A stretch of 64,000 nt of DNA from Eubacterium coprostanoligenes (GTDB taxonomy: Bacteria; Bacillota; Clostridia; Oscillospirales; Acutalibacteraceae): contig NZ_FUWW01000006.1 in assembly GCF_900167205.1 (NCBI RefSeq), positions 1-64,000 on the forward strand, written 5' to 3'. Position numbers and translations under genes: made by a program. Shown here piece by piece: positions 16,336 to 26,482 of this stretch. Under the pieces are notes generated by a model. The model was given only the letters and a program-made list of their open reading frames with translations, searched no databases and was not told the DNA's origin. Each line of letters opens with the position of its first letter. Within the stretch, counting starts at the first letter, position 1.

Positions 16336-18117
16336 TTAGTCCTTGAGTGCAGCCTTTACAGATGCAAGTTCGTCTGCAAGCTCCTTAGGAAGCCTATCGC
16401 CAAACTTAGCGTAAAGTTCATCAACACCCTTGAGTTCTTCTTCCCAAGCGTCCTTATCAACATCAAGAATCTTGTCAACTTCTTCTTCAGTCATATCAAG
16501 ACCTTCAAGGTTGATATCCTTAGCATAAGGAATATAACCGATAGCTGTTTCCTGAGCGTCAACCTTACCTTCACAACGGTCGATAATCCAGTCAAGAACT
16601 CTGAAGTTATCACCGAATCCAGGCCACAAGAAGTTGCCGTCTTCGTCCTTACGGAACCAGTTAACATTGAAGATTTTTGGAGCCTTATCCTCATCGAGAG
16701 TTTTGCCGATTTCAATCCAGTGCTTCCAGTAGTCACCCATATTGTAGCCACAGAATGGGAGCATAGCCATAGGGTCACGACGAACTACACCAACTGCACC
16801 TGTTGCAGCAGCAGTTGTTTCAGAGCCCATGATTGAGCCTACGAATACACCGTTGTTCCAGCTCTTTGACTGATATACAAGCGGAGTGAGCTTCTCACGA
16901 CGACCGCCGAATACGAATGCAGAAATCGGAACACCATTTGGATTATCGAATTCTGATGAAAGGCAAGGGCAGTTTGCTGTAGGAGCAGTAAATCTTGAGT
17001 TTGGATGAGCGCCCTTTTCTGTTGATGTTTGACCGTTCCAAGGATTACCCTTCCAGTCAACAGCATTTGCAGGCGGATTCTTATCAAGACCTTCCCACCA
17101 AACAGTGTTGTTGTCAAGGTTGTGAGCAACATTTGTAAAGATTGTACCCTTCATTGTTGACTTAAGAGCGTTAGGATTTGACTTCATATTTGTACCCGGA
17201 GCAACGCCGAAGAAGCCGTTTTCAGGGTTGATAGCATAAAGTCTTCCGTCCGGACCCTTCTTAATCCAAGCGATATCATCGCCTACTGTCCAAATCTTGT
17301 AGCCCTTATTTCTGTATCCTTCAGGTGGGATAAGCATTGCAAGGTTTGTCTTACCGCAAGCTGACGGGAATGCTGCACAGATGTACTTGATTTCGCCGTT
17401 TGGCTTTTGAAGACCGAGGATGAGCATATGCTCTGCCTGCCAGCCTTCGTTCTTACCAAGATATGAAGCAATACGGAGAGCAAAGCACTTCTTACCGAGA
17501 AGTACGTTTCCGCCGTATGCAGAGTTAACAGAGATAATAGTATTGTCTTCAGGGAACTGAACAATCCATCTGTTTTCAGGGTCTACATTGCATTTGCAGT
17601 GCATACCACGAACCCAGTCGTTGCTGTCGCCCAAAACATCGAGTACCTTTGCGCCGACTCTTGTCATAATGTTCATATTAAGAACAACATAGATAGAGTC
17701 TGTGATTTCGATACCGATTTTAGCAAGAGGAGAACCTACAGGACCCATTGAATAAGGGATGATGTACATTGTTCTGCCTTCGTAAGAACCTGCTGCAATT
17801 TTATAAAGCATATCGTATGCTTTGTCAGGAGCCATCCAATGGTTTGTAGGACCGGCATCCTCTTCCTTTGTTGTACAGATAAGAGTACGATCCTCTACAC
17901 GGGCAACATCGTTCTCTGCTGTTCTGTGAAGATAGCAATCAGGAAGAAGCTCTTCGTTGAGCTTAATCATTTCGCCTGTTTCAACAGCTTCAGCCTTAAG
18001 AGCGTCGATTTGCTCCTTTGAACCGTCAATCCATACAATCTTTGAAGGTTTCAAAAGTTCAACTTTTTCGTCGAGCCAAGCAAGTAAAGATGGATTCTTT
18101 GTGAGTTTTGATTCCAT
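16336..18117 (-). CDS. pckG: phosphoenolpyruvate carboxykinase (GTP)
   Basis: Interconverts oxaloacetate and PEP with GTP/GDP and Mn. 593 aa, the size of the GTP-dependent class. The GTP-class P-loop with its reactive cysteine is FPSACGKTNLAML near residue 240; HCKCNVDP, SVNSAYGGN and FNVNWFRKDEDGNFLWPGFG are also class-specific. In anaerobes the enzyme usually runs towards oxaloacetate, conserving energy during fermentation to succinate or propionate (family knowledge, not shown by the sequence). Single-gene unit with its own promoter and terminator. Confidence 0.97.
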   Translation of the reverse strand: MESKLTKNPSLLAWLDEKVELLKPSKIVWIDGSKEQIDALKAEAVETGEMIKLNEELLPDCYLHRTAENDVARVEDRTLICTTKEEDAGPTNHWMAPDKAYDMLYKIAAGSYEGRTMYIIPYSMGPVGSPLAKIGIEITDSIYVVLNMNIMTRVGAKVLDVLGDSNDWVRGMHCKCNVDPENRWIVQFPEDNTIISVNSAYGGNVLLGKKCFALRIASYLGKNEGWQAEHMLILGLQKPNGEIKYICAAFPSACGKTNLAMLIPPEGYRNKGYKIWTVGDDIAWIKKGPDGRLYAINPENGFFGVAPGTNMKSNPNALKSTMKGTIFTNVAHNLDNNTVWWEGLDKNPPANAVDWKGNPWNGQTSTEKGAHPNSRFTAPTANCPCLSSEFDNPNGVPISAFVFGGRREKLTPLVYQSKSWNNGVFVGSIMGSETTAAATGAVGVVRRDPMAMLPFCGYNMGDYWKHWIEIGKTLDEDKAPKIFNVNWFRKDEDGNFLWPGFGDNFRVLDWIIDRCEGKVDAQETAIGYIPYAKDINLEGLDMTEEEVDKILDVDKDAWEEELKGVDELYAKFGDRLPKELADELASVKAALKD

Positions 18118-18206
18118 AATCTATTCTCCTTTATATATTTTACATTTGGTCTATGGCTTTTCAGCCTAAAATCAGTTACAGTAACGCATACTGATTTGTT
18201 AGTATG

Positions 18207-18235
18207 ATTATACTTATTATTAAGTAAAATTTCAA
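18207..18235 (-). promoter_or_regulatory. promoter of pckG
   Basis: TTGAAA (18230-18235), 17-nt spacer, TATAAT (18207-18212) on the minus strand, about 90 nt before the start codon. Confidence 0.75.
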
Positions 18236-18296
18236 TAGAAAAAAGCAAAATTCATTAATTTGTCACATTAATGTGTTTCAAATTGACAATTTTTTG

Positions 18297-19310
18297 TCAA
18301 TAATGCAAATCATCAAGCGGCATAGTGGCATAAGCATTCAAATTTTCTCCTGCAACAGTGCCTGCCTTGTATTCATAACAGCCTTGTGACGCAATCATTG
18401 CAGCATTGTCACCGCAATATTTAAGTTCAGGCAAATAAAGACTCCAGCCGTGCTTTTTGCACATTTTTTCAGCCTCGCTTCTCAATTTGCTGTTTGCCGA
18501 AACTCCGCCTGCAATCACAAGTTTATTATATCCAAAATTCTCCGCCGCACTCTCAAAATGCGAAAGCAAAAGGTCAACAACACTTTTCTGAAAAGACGCT
18601 GCCAAATCGGCAATATTAATTTTCTCATTTTTCTGCTTTGAATTGTGAATAGTGTTTATAACAGCGGTTTTTAACCCCGAAAATGAATAATCATACGGCG
18701 CATCGTGAATTTTCGGCACAGGAAACTTAAAAGCGTTTTCGTCACCGCTTGGCGAAAGCCTGTCAATGCTGATACCGCCCGGATATTCAAGTCCCATGGT
18801 TCTGCCTGCCTTGTCAAGCGCCTCACCTGCTGCATCGTCACGGGTTTTGCCGATAACTTCAAAATCCGTATAAGACTTAACGGCAACAATATGACTGTGA
18901 CCGCCACTGACAACAAGGCACAAAAACGGCGGTTCAATATCGCTTGAAATATAATTTGATGCAATGTGACCTCTCAAATGATGAACAGGAACAATAGGGG
19001 TGTTTGTTGCAACAGAAAGTCCCTTTGCAAAATTCACTCCGACAAGAAGTGAACCGATAAGACCCGGTGCATAGGTAACAGCTATTACGTCAATGTCATC
19101 CATAGTGCACTGTGCCTGTGCAAGTGCTTCTTCAACAACACCGCTGATGCTCTCTGCGTGTCTGCGAGATGCGATTTCCGGCACAACACCGCCATACAGT
19201 TTGTGCTCCTCCAAAGAGGTTGCTATTACATTTGACAGCACCCTGCGACCATCTTCGACAACGGCTGCCGCCGTTTCGTCACAGGAGCTTTCTATACCTA
19301 AAATTTTCAT
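18297..19310 (-). CDS. tsaD: tRNA N6-threonylcarbamoyladenosine transferase subunit
   Basis: Kae1/Qri7-family enzyme that places the threonylcarbamoyl group on A37 of ANN-decoding tRNAs. 337 aa from the ATG at 19310 (GAGG upstream); a 9-codon longer frame has no better site. Motifs: MKILGIESSCDETAAAVV, the Fe/Zn-binding HHLRGH near residue 108, VSGGHSH and the ASTK-fold GGVSANSKLR near residue 260, with the late metal ligand in KYCGDNAAMIA. It follows rimI by 16 nt; tsaB and tsaE are not in the window. Confidence 0.97.
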   Translation of the reverse strand: MKILGIESSCDETAAAVVEDGRRVLSNVIATSLEEHKLYGGVVPEIASRRHAESISGVVEEALAQAQCTMDDIDVIAVTYAPGLIGSLLVGVNFAKGLSVATNTPIVPVHHLRGHIASNYISSDIEPPFLCLVVSGGHSHIVAVKSYTDFEVIGKTRDDAAGEALDKAGRTMGLEYPGGISIDRLSPSGDENAFKFPVPKIHDAPYDYSFSGLKTAVINTIHNSKQKNEKINIADLAASFQKSVVDLLLSHFESAAENFGYNKLVIAGGVSANSKLRSEAEKMCKKHGWSLYLPELKYCGDNAAMIASQGCYEYKAGTVAGENLNAYATMPLDDLHY

Positions 19311-19326
19311 TTGTTTATCCTCAATG

Positions 19327-19749
19327 TCAAAATTCATATGTCATTATTATTGCGTTTTCGGTTGGGGCGGAATAGAAATTGGGGCGGATGCCGACATTTT
19401 TAAATCCGCATTTTGTGTAAAGTGAGATTGCAGGGAGGTTGCTTTCTCGCACCTCAAGGGTGATGAACGACATCTTGTTTTTCATCTGTTCCCTAATCAG
19501 TGATTCGGCGATACCCTGTTTGCGATATTCGGGCAAAACGGCAACATTTGTTACATATCCCTCACCGCCGAAAATCTGAAGTCCCATATATCCCGCAACA
19601 TTTCCGTCAACCGTTGCAACAAGAAAATGTGATGTATCAAGACCGATTTGATTTTTCAAATTTTCCCTGCTCCACGGATGTGCGAAGCAGGTTTTTTCTA
19701 TTTTTTCAACACCGTCAAGGTGCTTTTCTTCAAACTTTTCTATATTCAT
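19327..19749 (-). CDS. rimI: ribosomal-protein-alanine N-acetyltransferase
   Basis: GNAT-fold acetyltransferase, 140 aa from the ATG at 19749. The acetyl-CoA loop is VLPEYRKQGIAESLI, preceded by VTNVAV and followed by TLEVRESNLPAISLYTKCGF, the RimI hallmark. Acetylates the N-terminus of S18 in the model case. The start lies 2 nt after the polA stop, and tsaD follows; RimI beside TsaD is a recurring bacterial arrangement. The longer frame into polA is discarded because it would overlap polA by 23 codons. Confidence 0.9.
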   Translation of the reverse strand: MNIEKFEEKHLDGVEKIEKTCFAHPWSRENLKNQIGLDTSHFLVATVDGNVAGYMGLQIFGGEGYVTNVAVLPEYRKQGIAESLIREQMKNKMSFITLEVRESNLPAISLYTKCGFKNVGIRPNFYSAPTENAIIMTYEF

Positions 19750-19751
19750 AA

Positions 19752-22343
19752 TCAATGAGCGGTGTACCAATCCTTGCCGATTGCACCGTCTGCACGGAGC
19801 TTCACCTTCATTTGGCAAGCGTTTTCCATTTCCTCGGTTACGATTTCAAGCACTTTTTTTGAATCGGCTTCGCTTGATTCAACGATAAGTTCATCGTGCA
19901 CCTGCAAAATTAGACGAGCGTCAAGTTTTTCGTCATCAAGTCGCTTGTCAACCTTAATCATTGCGATTTTTATTATATCGGCAGCTGTACCCTGAATCGG
20001 CATATTTCTTGCGATTCGCTCACCTGCCGCCTTAACCATATGGTTGGTTGCGTTGAGTTCAGGCAAATATCTGCGGCGCTTAAACAAAGTTTCGCTATAT
20101 CCTTTTTCTCTTGCAAGGTCAATCACATGGGTCATATACTTGTTTACTCCGCTGTATGTCGCAAGATAATTGTCGATATATTCCTGCGCTTCCTTGCGTG
20201 AAACTCCGATATCTTTTGCAAGGCTGAACGCACCGATGCCATAAACGATACCGAAGTTGACAGCCTTTGCAGAAGAACGCATTTGTTTTGTGACAAACTC
20301 CTCAGGCATATTGAACACCTGTGCAGCGGTTGAAGTGTGAATATCCGCTCCGCTGTTGAAAGCGTTAATCATATTTTCATCATTTGCAAGATCGGCAAGA
20401 ACACGAAGTTCAATCTGGCTGTAATCGGCATCAACAAGCACATCACCGTCTTTGGCAATGAAAAACTTTCGCATTTCTCTGCCGAGTTCGGTGCGAATCG
20501 GAATATTTTGCAAATTCGGTTCAAGTGACGAAATTCTGCCTGTTCGAGTTTCCACCTGATTAAATGAAGTGTGAATTCTGCCGTCCGATTGAATAGCTTT
20601 TAGCAAGCCCTCGCAATAGGTTGACTTCAATTTTGTGAGAGTTCTGTATTCCAAAATACAGTTGACAACAGGGTTTTCGTTACGCAATCCTTCGAGAACT
20701 TCTGCATTTGTTGAATAACCGCTCTTTGTTTTTTTCTTGCACGGCAAGCCTAAATCCTCAAAAAGTGCAACTCCCAACTGCTTTGGTGAATTGATATTGA
20801 ATTCGTGACCAACAAAGCCGTAAATCATCTCTGTAAGTTCATCAATTCGTGTTGACAACCTTTTGCCGAAATTCTCAATGCCCTGCTTATCAACAGCAAA
20901 GCCCTCAATTTCCATTTTTGCAAGAACTCGTGCAAGAGGAAGCTCGATTGTGTTGAGAAGTTCCGTTTGATTTGCCTCTTGAAGAAGCGAATTTGTCTTT
21001 TCAAAAAGTGGCATAAGAACCGAAGCGTTGACTACTCTTTCGTCACTTCCGCCAAGAGAATTTTTATATTCGGGAATTGCAACGCCGTACTCCATGCAAA
21101 GATGGTCGATTGAATAATTGTTATCCGACGGCTTGAGAAGATACGCCGAAAGCATAAGGTCACCACATACATTTTTGCACTCAACGCCTAATTCTTTTGC
21201 AAGTCGGTGAGAATATTTTGAATTATAGGTGTATTTTTTGCAATTCTCATTTTCAAAAAACTTGCGAACAAAATACTTGAATTCGGGAGTTTCGCTCGGC
21301 ATAACGATAATTTGGTCACCAAATGCAAAATACAAATCAGTTACCGAATTGTCAACAATTTCTGGATAATAATAAGCGTCATTATCGCCGATTTTTTCAA
21401 GAAGATAATCGGCGTCAACGCAGGTTAATCGTTCAAGCTCACGAGGTACAACTTCCTCCTCGGCAGCTACAACAACTGCGTCATTTGCGTTGAGGTTAAA
21501 TCTGTCCATAAGGCTGAACAACTCAAGTCTTGCGAACTCGGCAGCCGCACCTTTTTTGTCACCGTCATTAAGTTTGTATTCGTTAATGTCGGTATTAATC
21601 GGTGCATCGGATACAATTTCGCCGAGTTTTAGTGAAAGATAGGCATTGTCTTTGTCATTTTTAAGTTTGTTACGAACGCCCTCTTTTATGTCGATTGTAT
21701 CGATATTTTCATAGATATAATCAATAGTTTTGAAGCGAGAAATGAGGTCAAGTGCAGTCTTTGGACCTACGCCCTGAACGCCGGGAATGTTATCGGAACT
21801 GTCGCCCTGCAAAGCCTTGACTTGAATGAGGTCAGTCGGTTCAACTCCGTACTCTTCCAATATTGCCTTTTCATCCATAATATCAGTGCTTTTTGTTCTT
21901 GCAAGGAGCACCTTAACACCGTCGTGAGCAAGTTGCAGACTGTCTCTGTCGCCTGTTGCAAGATAGCAAGCGTTACCGTTTTCTCTGCAAACCTTTGCAA
22001 AAGTGCCAAGAATATCATCAGCCTCCCAGCCCTCACATTCAACGGTTTTAATGCCTAAAAGATGCAAAATATTCTTGAGCACAGGCATTTGAGAACGAAG
22101 TTCATCAGGCATAGCGTGTCTGCCTGCTTTATAAGCATCGTACATCTTATGTCTGAATGTCGGTGCGTGCAAATCAAAAGCAACTGCAACCGCATCAGGC
22201 TTGCACATATCTTCAAATCGGAGCATCATATTCAAAAATCCATATATAGCATTGGTATAATCACCCTGCTTTGTTGTGAGAAGTTTTATTCCGTAAAACG
22301 CACGGTTGATAATACTATTACCGTCAAGAACCAATAAAGTCAT
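19752..22343 (-). CDS. polA: DNA polymerase I
   Basis: Repair and Okazaki-processing polymerase, about 863 aa. Residues 1-290 are the 5'-nuclease with LVLDGNSIINRAFYG, DDILGTFA and GDSSDNIPGVQGVGPKTA. The middle domain keeps the exonuclease fold but lacks the FDTET-type acidic motif, so proofreading is probably absent, as in Bacillus and Thermus enzymes. The polymerase domain shows motif A (VDADYSQIELRVLA), motif B (KAVNFGIVYG) and motif C (LQVHDELIVE). Two ATGs compete: the one at 22343 has GAGG at a proper distance, while the one at 22349 abuts it. Confidence 0.96.
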   Translation of the reverse strand: MTLLVLDGNSIINRAFYGIKLLTTKQGDYTNAIYGFLNMMLRFEDMCKPDAVAVAFDLHAPTFRHKMYDAYKAGRHAMPDELRSQMPVLKNILHLLGIKTVECEGWEADDILGTFAKVCRENGNACYLATGDRDSLQLAHDGVKVLLARTKSTDIMDEKAILEEYGVEPTDLIQVKALQGDSSDNIPGVQGVGPKTALDLISRFKTIDYIYENIDTIDIKEGVRNKLKNDKDNAYLSLKLGEIVSDAPINTDINEYKLNDGDKKGAAAEFARLELFSLMDRFNLNANDAVVVAAEEEVVPRELERLTCVDADYLLEKIGDNDAYYYPEIVDNSVTDLYFAFGDQIIVMPSETPEFKYFVRKFFENENCKKYTYNSKYSHRLAKELGVECKNVCGDLMLSAYLLKPSDNNYSIDHLCMEYGVAIPEYKNSLGGSDERVVNASVLMPLFEKTNSLLQEANQTELLNTIELPLARVLAKMEIEGFAVDKQGIENFGKRLSTRIDELTEMIYGFVGHEFNINSPKQLGVALFEDLGLPCKKKTKSGYSTNAEVLEGLRNENPVVNCILEYRTLTKLKSTYCEGLLKAIQSDGRIHTSFNQVETRTGRISSLEPNLQNIPIRTELGREMRKFFIAKDGDVLVDADYSQIELRVLADLANDENMINAFNSGADIHTSTAAQVFNMPEEFVTKQMRSSAKAVNFGIVYGIGAFSLAKDIGVSRKEAQEYIDNYLATYSGVNKYMTHVIDLAREKGYSETLFKRRRYLPELNATNHMVKAAGERIARNMPIQGTAADIIKIAMIKVDKRLDDEKLDARLILQVHDELIVESSEADSKKVLEIVTEEMENACQMKVKLRADGAIGKDWYTAH

Positions 22344-22372
22344 AGCCATACCTCAAAAAATTAATTCATAAT

Positions 22373-22401
22373 ATTATACCACAATACTGCACTTAATACA
22401 A
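22373..22401 (-). promoter_or_regulatory. promoter of polA-rimI-tsaD
   Basis: TTGTAT (22396-22401), 17-nt spacer, TATAAT (22373-22378) on the minus strand, directly after the terminator of the ribosomal operon. Confidence 0.7.
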
Positions 22402-22407
22402 GAAAAA

Positions 22408-22435
22408 GCACCCAAGTAAATTAATACTTGAGTGC
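22408..22435 (-). terminator. terminator of the S10-spc-alpha operon
   Basis: GCACTCAAGTA and TACTTGGGTGC arms with a TTTTTCTT tail on the minus strand, 16 nt after the rplQ stop. It closes the 31-gene transcript. Confidence 0.88.
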
Positions 22436-22450
22436 CTGTATGCTTTTTAA

Positions 22451-22792
22451 TTAAACAAGTTCAATGATGCACATTTCAGCAGCATCGCCTCTACGAGGAC
22501 CTGTTTTAATTATACGAGTGTAACCACCGTTTTTATCTTCGTACTTTGGAGCAATTTCATCAAAAAGCTTTTTAACAACATCTTCCTTAGTAACATAAGC
22601 AAGAGCCTGTCTTCTTGAGTGAAGTGTGTTCTCCTTGCCGAGAGTAATCATTCTGTCGGCCATAGCACGAACTTCTTTAGCTCTAGTAACGGTTGTTTCA
22701 ATTTTGCCGTTTTCAAGAAGATAAGTAACCAATCCTCTAAGCATAGCCTGTCTGTGGTCGGTTGGACGACCGAGTTTTCTGCTACCTGGCAT
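22451..22792 (-). CDS. rplQ: 50S ribosomal protein L17
   Basis: 113 aa, the short L17 form. Conserved start [17 protein letters not shown] and internal [10 protein letters not shown]. It surrounds the exit-tunnel side of 23S rRNA and is the last gene of the operon, 14 nt after rpoA, with AAGGAGGG before its ATG. Confidence 0.98.
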   Translation of the reverse strand: MPGSRKLGRPTDHRQAMLRGLVTYLLENGKIETTVTRAKEVRAMADRMITLGKENTLHSRRQALAYVTKEDVVKKLFDEIAPKYEDKNGGYTRIIKTGPRRGDAAEMCIIELV

Positions 22793-22806
22793 TGAAATTC
22801 CCTCCT

Positions 22807-23763
22807 TTAGTCTTCTTCCTTGCTAAGTTTGAAACCAAGAGAAGCAAGCTTACCAATTACTTCATCAAGTGACTTACGACCAAGGTTTCTGACTTTCATC
22901 ATATCGTCTTCAGATTTGCCAATCAAATCCCCTACAGTGTTGATGCCTGCTCTCTTCAAGCAGTTGAATGAACGAACCGAAAGGTCAAGTTCTTCAATAG
23001 TCATCTCAAGAACCTTTTCTTTTCCGTCATCGTCTTTTTCAACCATAATTTCAGCGTTGCCCATTTCTTCAGAAAGGTCAACAAAAAGGTTAAGATGCTC
23101 ATTGAGAATCTTTGCAGCAAGCGAAACGGCTTCGTCTGCCGGAATAGTTCCATCAGTTTCAACATCAAGGATAAGTTTGTCAAAATCAGTTTGTTGTCCT
23201 ACACGAGTATTCTCTACTGTGTAATTAACCTTTAATACAGGTGTATAGATAGAGTCAATTGCAATAGTGCCGATCGGAAGTTCCATAATCTGCTTGTTTC
23301 TATCGCAAGGAACATATCCTCTACCATTATCTGCTGTGAGTTCCATAACAACATCGGCGCCGTCATCAAGATAAGCAAGATGAAGCTCCGGATTCAAGAT
23401 TTCCACGCTGCCGTCATGCTGAATGTCGCCGGCAGTGATTTCGCCCTCGCCCTTTGCATTGATGTAAAGAGTTTTAGGTTCTTCGTCGTGAATCTTAAGA
23501 ATTACATTTTTGAGGTTAAGAACAATTTCAGTTACATCCTCTTTAACATGAGGAATTGTTGAAAATTCGTGTTGTACACCGTCAATCTTTACAGAAGTAA
23601 TAGCGTAACCCGGAAGTGATGAGAGAAGAACTCTTCTCATTGAATTTCCGAGAGTTGTGCCGAAGCCTCTCTCGAGAGGTTCAACAACAAATCTGCCTAC
23701 GCTTCTGCTTCCCTGAGTAGATAAATCTACTATTTCGATATTAGGCTTATCAATTTCAATCAT
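22807..23763 (-). CDS. rpoA: RNA polymerase alpha subunit
   Basis: 318 aa. The N-terminal dimerisation domain carries [23 protein letters not shown]; a flexible acidic linker ([10 protein letters not shown]) leads to the alpha-CTD (about residues 245-312) with helix-hairpin-helix residues [13 protein letters not shown] and [13 protein letters not shown] that bind UP elements and activators. Placement between rpsD and rplQ is the standard alpha-operon order. Confidence 0.98.
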   Translation of the reverse strand: MIEIDKPNIEIVDLSTQGSRSVGRFVVEPLERGFGTTLGNSMRRVLLSSLPGYAITSVKIDGVQHEFSTIPHVKEDVTEIVLNLKNVILKIHDEEPKTLYINAKGEGEITAGDIQHDGSVEILNPELHLAYLDDGADVVMELTADNGRGYVPCDRNKQIMELPIGTIAIDSIYTPVLKVNYTVENTRVGQQTDFDKLILDVETDGTIPADEAVSLAAKILNEHLNLFVDLSEEMGNAEIMVEKDDDGKEKVLEMTIEELDLSVRSFNCLKRAGINTVGDLIGKSEDDMMKVRNLGRKSLDEVIGKLASLGFKLSKEED

Positions 23764-23826
23764 CTAAAAGCCTCCTAAATATATAGCTTTGTTTTCGCTA
23801 AATAACAAACCAATATAATCAGCTTA

Positions 23827-24453
23827 TTATTTAGAGTAGAACTCAACGATTAAGTGCTCTTCAACAGGTGTTGCAATTTCTTCTCTTTCAGGAACAGCAA
23901 CAACCTTTGCTGTCATAGCGGCTGAATCTGCATCAATCCACTTTGGAACAGTACGAGAAGCATTTGATTCAACAAGAGTCTTGAACTCATCTGTTGACTT
24001 GCTTGTATCCTTAACAGCAATAACATCACCAACTTTAACGAGGTATGACGGAATATCAACCTTTGAACCGTTAACGGTGAAGTGAGCATGATTTACGAGC
24101 TGACGAGCCTGTGCTCTTGAGCTTGCAAAACCGGCTGTATAAACGATATTGTCAAGACGGCTTTCGCAAAGTTGAAGAAGGTTTGTACCTGTAACGCCTT
24201 CCTTACGCTCAGCCATAAGGAAATACTTATGGAACTGACCTTCGCTTACGCCATAATATCTACGAGCAGACTGCTTTGCACGAAGCTGCAAACCATATTC
24301 TGAAGTCTTTTTACGATTTTGACCATGTTGGCCAGGTGCATATGAGCGGCGCTCTAATGCACATTTGCCTGTATAACATCTGTCGCCCTTGAGGAAAAGC
24401 TTCTTTCCTTCACGACGGCAAAGCTTACAAGCAGGTCCTGTATATCTTGCCAT
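23827..24453 (-). CDS. rpsD: 30S ribosomal protein S4
   Basis: 208 aa from the ATG at 24453, preceded by GGAGG; the longer frame overlaps rpsK and is rejected. The N-terminus has the zinc-type cluster CKLC near residue 10 with two more cysteines (CYTGKC near residues 26-31). The S4 RNA-binding domain is [25 protein letters not shown]. It starts 16S assembly and, in Bacillus, represses its own synthesis. Confidence 0.97.
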   Translation of the reverse strand: MARYTGPACKLCRREGKKLFLKGDRCYTGKCALERRSYAPGQHGQNRKKTSEYGLQLRAKQSARRYYGVSEGQFHKYFLMAERKEGVTGTNLLQLCESRLDNIVYTAGFASSRAQARQLVNHAHFTVNGSKVDIPSYLVKVGDVIAVKDTSKSTDEFKTLVESNASRTVPKWIDADSAAMTAKVVAVPEREEIATPVEEHLIVEFYSK

Positions 24454-24473
24454 ATCAAGTAACCTCCAATAAA

Positions 24474-24869
24474 TTATACACGACGTCTCTTTGGCGGACG
24501 ACATCCATTATGTGGGATAGGAGTAACATCTTTAATAAGACTTACATCGAGGCCTGCTGACTGAAGTGCTCTGATAGCTGCTTCACGACCTGCGCCCGGA
24601 CCCTTAACATAAACTTCAACAGTTTTCATACCATGCTCTGTTGCAATCTTAGCTGCAGTTTCTGCTGCTGTCTGTGCTGCGAACGGAGTTGATTTCTTTG
24701 AACCACGGAAACCCATTTCACCGGCTGAAGCCCATGATACTGCGTTGCCCTGTGTGTCGCTGATTGTTACGATAGTATTGTTGAAGGTTGACTGAATATG
24801 AGCAACACCACGCTCAATATTCTTCTTCTCACGTCTTTTGCGCGGAGAAGCTGTCTTTTTAGTAGCCAT
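24474..24869 (-). CDS. rpsK: 30S ribosomal protein S11
   Basis: 131 aa with a basic N-terminal tail. It has [15 protein letters not shown] and the invariant C-terminal [13 protein letters not shown]. It helps form the mRNA exit channel on the 30S platform. AGGAGG upstream; 19 nt after rpsM. Confidence 0.98.
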   Translation of the reverse strand: MATKKTASPRKRREKKNIERGVAHIQSTFNNTIVTISDTQGNAVSWASAGEMGFRGSKKSTPFAAQTAAETAAKIATEHGMKTVEVYVKGPGAGREAAIRALQSAGLDVSLIKDVTPIPHNGCRPPKRRRV

Positions 24870-24888
24870 ACTGAATATTCCTCCTACT

Positions 24889-25257
24889 TTACTTCTTCTT
24901 GTTTGCTACAGTTCTCTTTGGACCCTTGCGTGTTCTTGCGTTATTCTTTGAAGTCTGTCCTCTTACAGGAAGACCCTTAATGTGACGCATACCACGGTAG
25001 CAACCGATTTCTTTAAGTCTCTTAATATCGAACGCAACTTTTCTTCTCAAGTCACCTTCAACATCAAGGTTATGAGTGATGTAATCGCTAAGCTTCTTTA
25101 CATCTTCTTCTGTTAAATCTCTGCAACGTGTGTCTGGATTAACGCCTGTTGCTTCGATGATCTTGTCTGAGGTTGTTTTGCCTATACCATAAATATAGGT
25201 AAGACCGATTTCAACTCTCTTGTCATTAGGTAAGTCAACACCTGAAATACGTGCCAT
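24889..25257 (-). CDS. rpsM: 30S ribosomal protein S13
   Basis: 122 aa. The helix-two-turn-helix region [16 protein letters not shown] and the C-terminal [19 protein letters not shown] tail that reaches the P-site tRNA are intact. It sits at the 30S head and forms intersubunit bridges with L5. Confidence 0.98.
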   Translation of the reverse strand: MARISGVDLPNDKRVEIGLTYIYGIGKTTSDKIIEATGVNPDTRCRDLTEEDVKKLSDYITHNLDVEGDLRRKVAFDIKRLKEIGCYRGMRHIKGLPVRGQTSKNNARTRKGPKRTVANKKK

Positions 25258-25289
25258 ACTACAGTTTACCTCCGATTATTAGTTCAGGA

Positions 25290-25403
25290 TTAGCCCTGAC
25301 GCTGTTTGTGCTTTGGATTTTCACAGATAACCATTACTTTTCCATTGCGCTTAATAACTTTGCATTTATCGCAAATTTTCTTTACAGAAGGTCTAACTTT
25401 CAT
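25290..25403 (-). CDS. rpmJ: 50S ribosomal protein L36
   Basis: 37 aa: [20 protein letters not shown], then a [15 protein letters not shown] tail. The C-x2-C, C and H ligands mark the zinc-binding form. AGGAGG sits upstream of the ATG. It lies between infA and rpsM as in other Firmicutes. Confidence 0.96.
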   Translation of the reverse strand: MKVRPSVKKICDKCKVIKRNGKVMVICENPKHKQRQG

Positions 25404-25422
25404 TTGAATATCCTCCTTAAAT

Positions 25423-25641
25423 TTACTTTGAACGCCAAATGATACGACCTTTAGTTAAGTCGTACGGTGACATTTCCATTGTTACCTTATCACCGGGAAG
25501 AATGCGAATGTTGTTCATTCTGAGCTTTCCGCTGATATGGGCTGTAATAATGTGGTCGTTTTGCAACGCTACCTTGAAAGTTGTGTTAGGTAACAATTCA
25601 ACCACAGTACCTTCAACTTCTATCATATCTGACTTAGACAT
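25423..25641 (-). CDS. infA: translation initiation factor IF-1
   Basis: 72-aa OB-fold protein that occupies the ribosomal A site during initiation. The conserved core is [17 protein letters not shown] and [27 protein letters not shown] is present. I prefer the second of two adjacent ATGs (25641), which gives a 7-nt spacing from GAGG. Confidence 0.97.
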   Translation of the reverse strand: MSKSDMIEVEGTVVELLPNTTFKVALQNDHIITAHISGKLRMNNIRILPGDKVTMEMSPYDLTKGRIIWRSK

Positions 25642-25731
25642 CATTTTACCTCGCTAATTATATTAGTATGATGTTGTTTCTATCTGGAATCACATTACGG
25701 CGTAATCGCCTGCAATTCAACTCGCCTACCG

Positions 25732-26481
25732 TTAAGCCCTTGTCAAGATAACCGGACCGTTTGATGTGATTGCAATGGTGTGCTCAAAGTGAGCTGCCGG
25801 TTTGCCGTCACAAGTTTTTACAGTCCATCCGTCAGAGAGCTGTTTAACCTTATAGGTTCCCAGATTTATCATCGGTTCAATTGCCAATGTCATTCCGGGT
25901 GATAGTCGGATACCACGACCTGCGTGTCCGAAGTTCGGTACGCTTGGTTCTTCATGAAGTTTTGTGCCTACGCCGTGACCGACAAAGTCACGAACCACAC
26001 CGTATCCACGCTCTTCACAATATGATTGCACTGCGTGACCGATATCGCCGATTCTGTTGCCCGGAACAGCAGCCTCGATTCCCTTATACAGAGATTCTCT
26101 GGTTGTTTCCACCAGCCGCTTTACCTCGGGAGAGCAAGTCCCGCAGATAAAAGTAGCAGCATTATCGCCGTTATATCCGTGCTTTGCAGCACCCAAGTCG
26201 ATAGAAACGATGTCGCCATCTTTTATAACTCTATCTTTACTTGGGATACCGTGGATTACTTCATCGTTTATAGATATACATGCGGTAGCAGGATATCCGC
26301 CATAGTTCAGGAAATTAGGGGTAGCCCCACATTTCTTTATAAAATCATAAGCGATTTTATCAATCTCCCATGTTGTGACACCGGGTTTAACGGCTTCACC
26401 TGCCACCTGTAATGCCTGAGCCGAAATTATACAAGCTTCTTTCATAAGCTCGAGTTCACGACTGCTTTTTAGCACTATCAT
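25732..26481 (-). CDS. map: methionine aminopeptidase, type I
   Basis: 249 aa. Removes the initiator methionine. Five dinuclear-metal ligands are visible: D in VSIDLGAAKHGYNGD (two aspartates), H in DFVGHGVGTKLHEEP, E in LAIEPMINLG and E near the C-terminal HFEHTIAI. The ATG at 26481 lies just beyond the adk stop, with the ribosome site GGAGG inside the end of adk, indicating coupled translation. Confidence 0.97.
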   Translation of the reverse strand: MIVLKSSRELELMKEACIISAQALQVAGEAVKPGVTTWEIDKIAYDFIKKCGATPNFLNYGGYPATACISINDEVIHGIPSKDRVIKDGDIVSIDLGAAKHGYNGDNAATFICGTCSPEVKRLVETTRESLYKGIEAAVPGNRIGDIGHAVQSYCEERGYGVVRDFVGHGVGTKLHEEPSVPNFGHAGRGIRLSPGMTLAIEPMINLGTYKVKQLSDGWTVKTCDGKPAAHFEHTIAITSNGPVILTRA

Positions 26482-26482
26482 G

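Noticed and set aside
19749-19818. Extended rimI N-terminus reading into polA
   Set aside because: Would overlap the end of polA by 23 codons; the ATG at 19749 gives the standard RimI length and gene junction.
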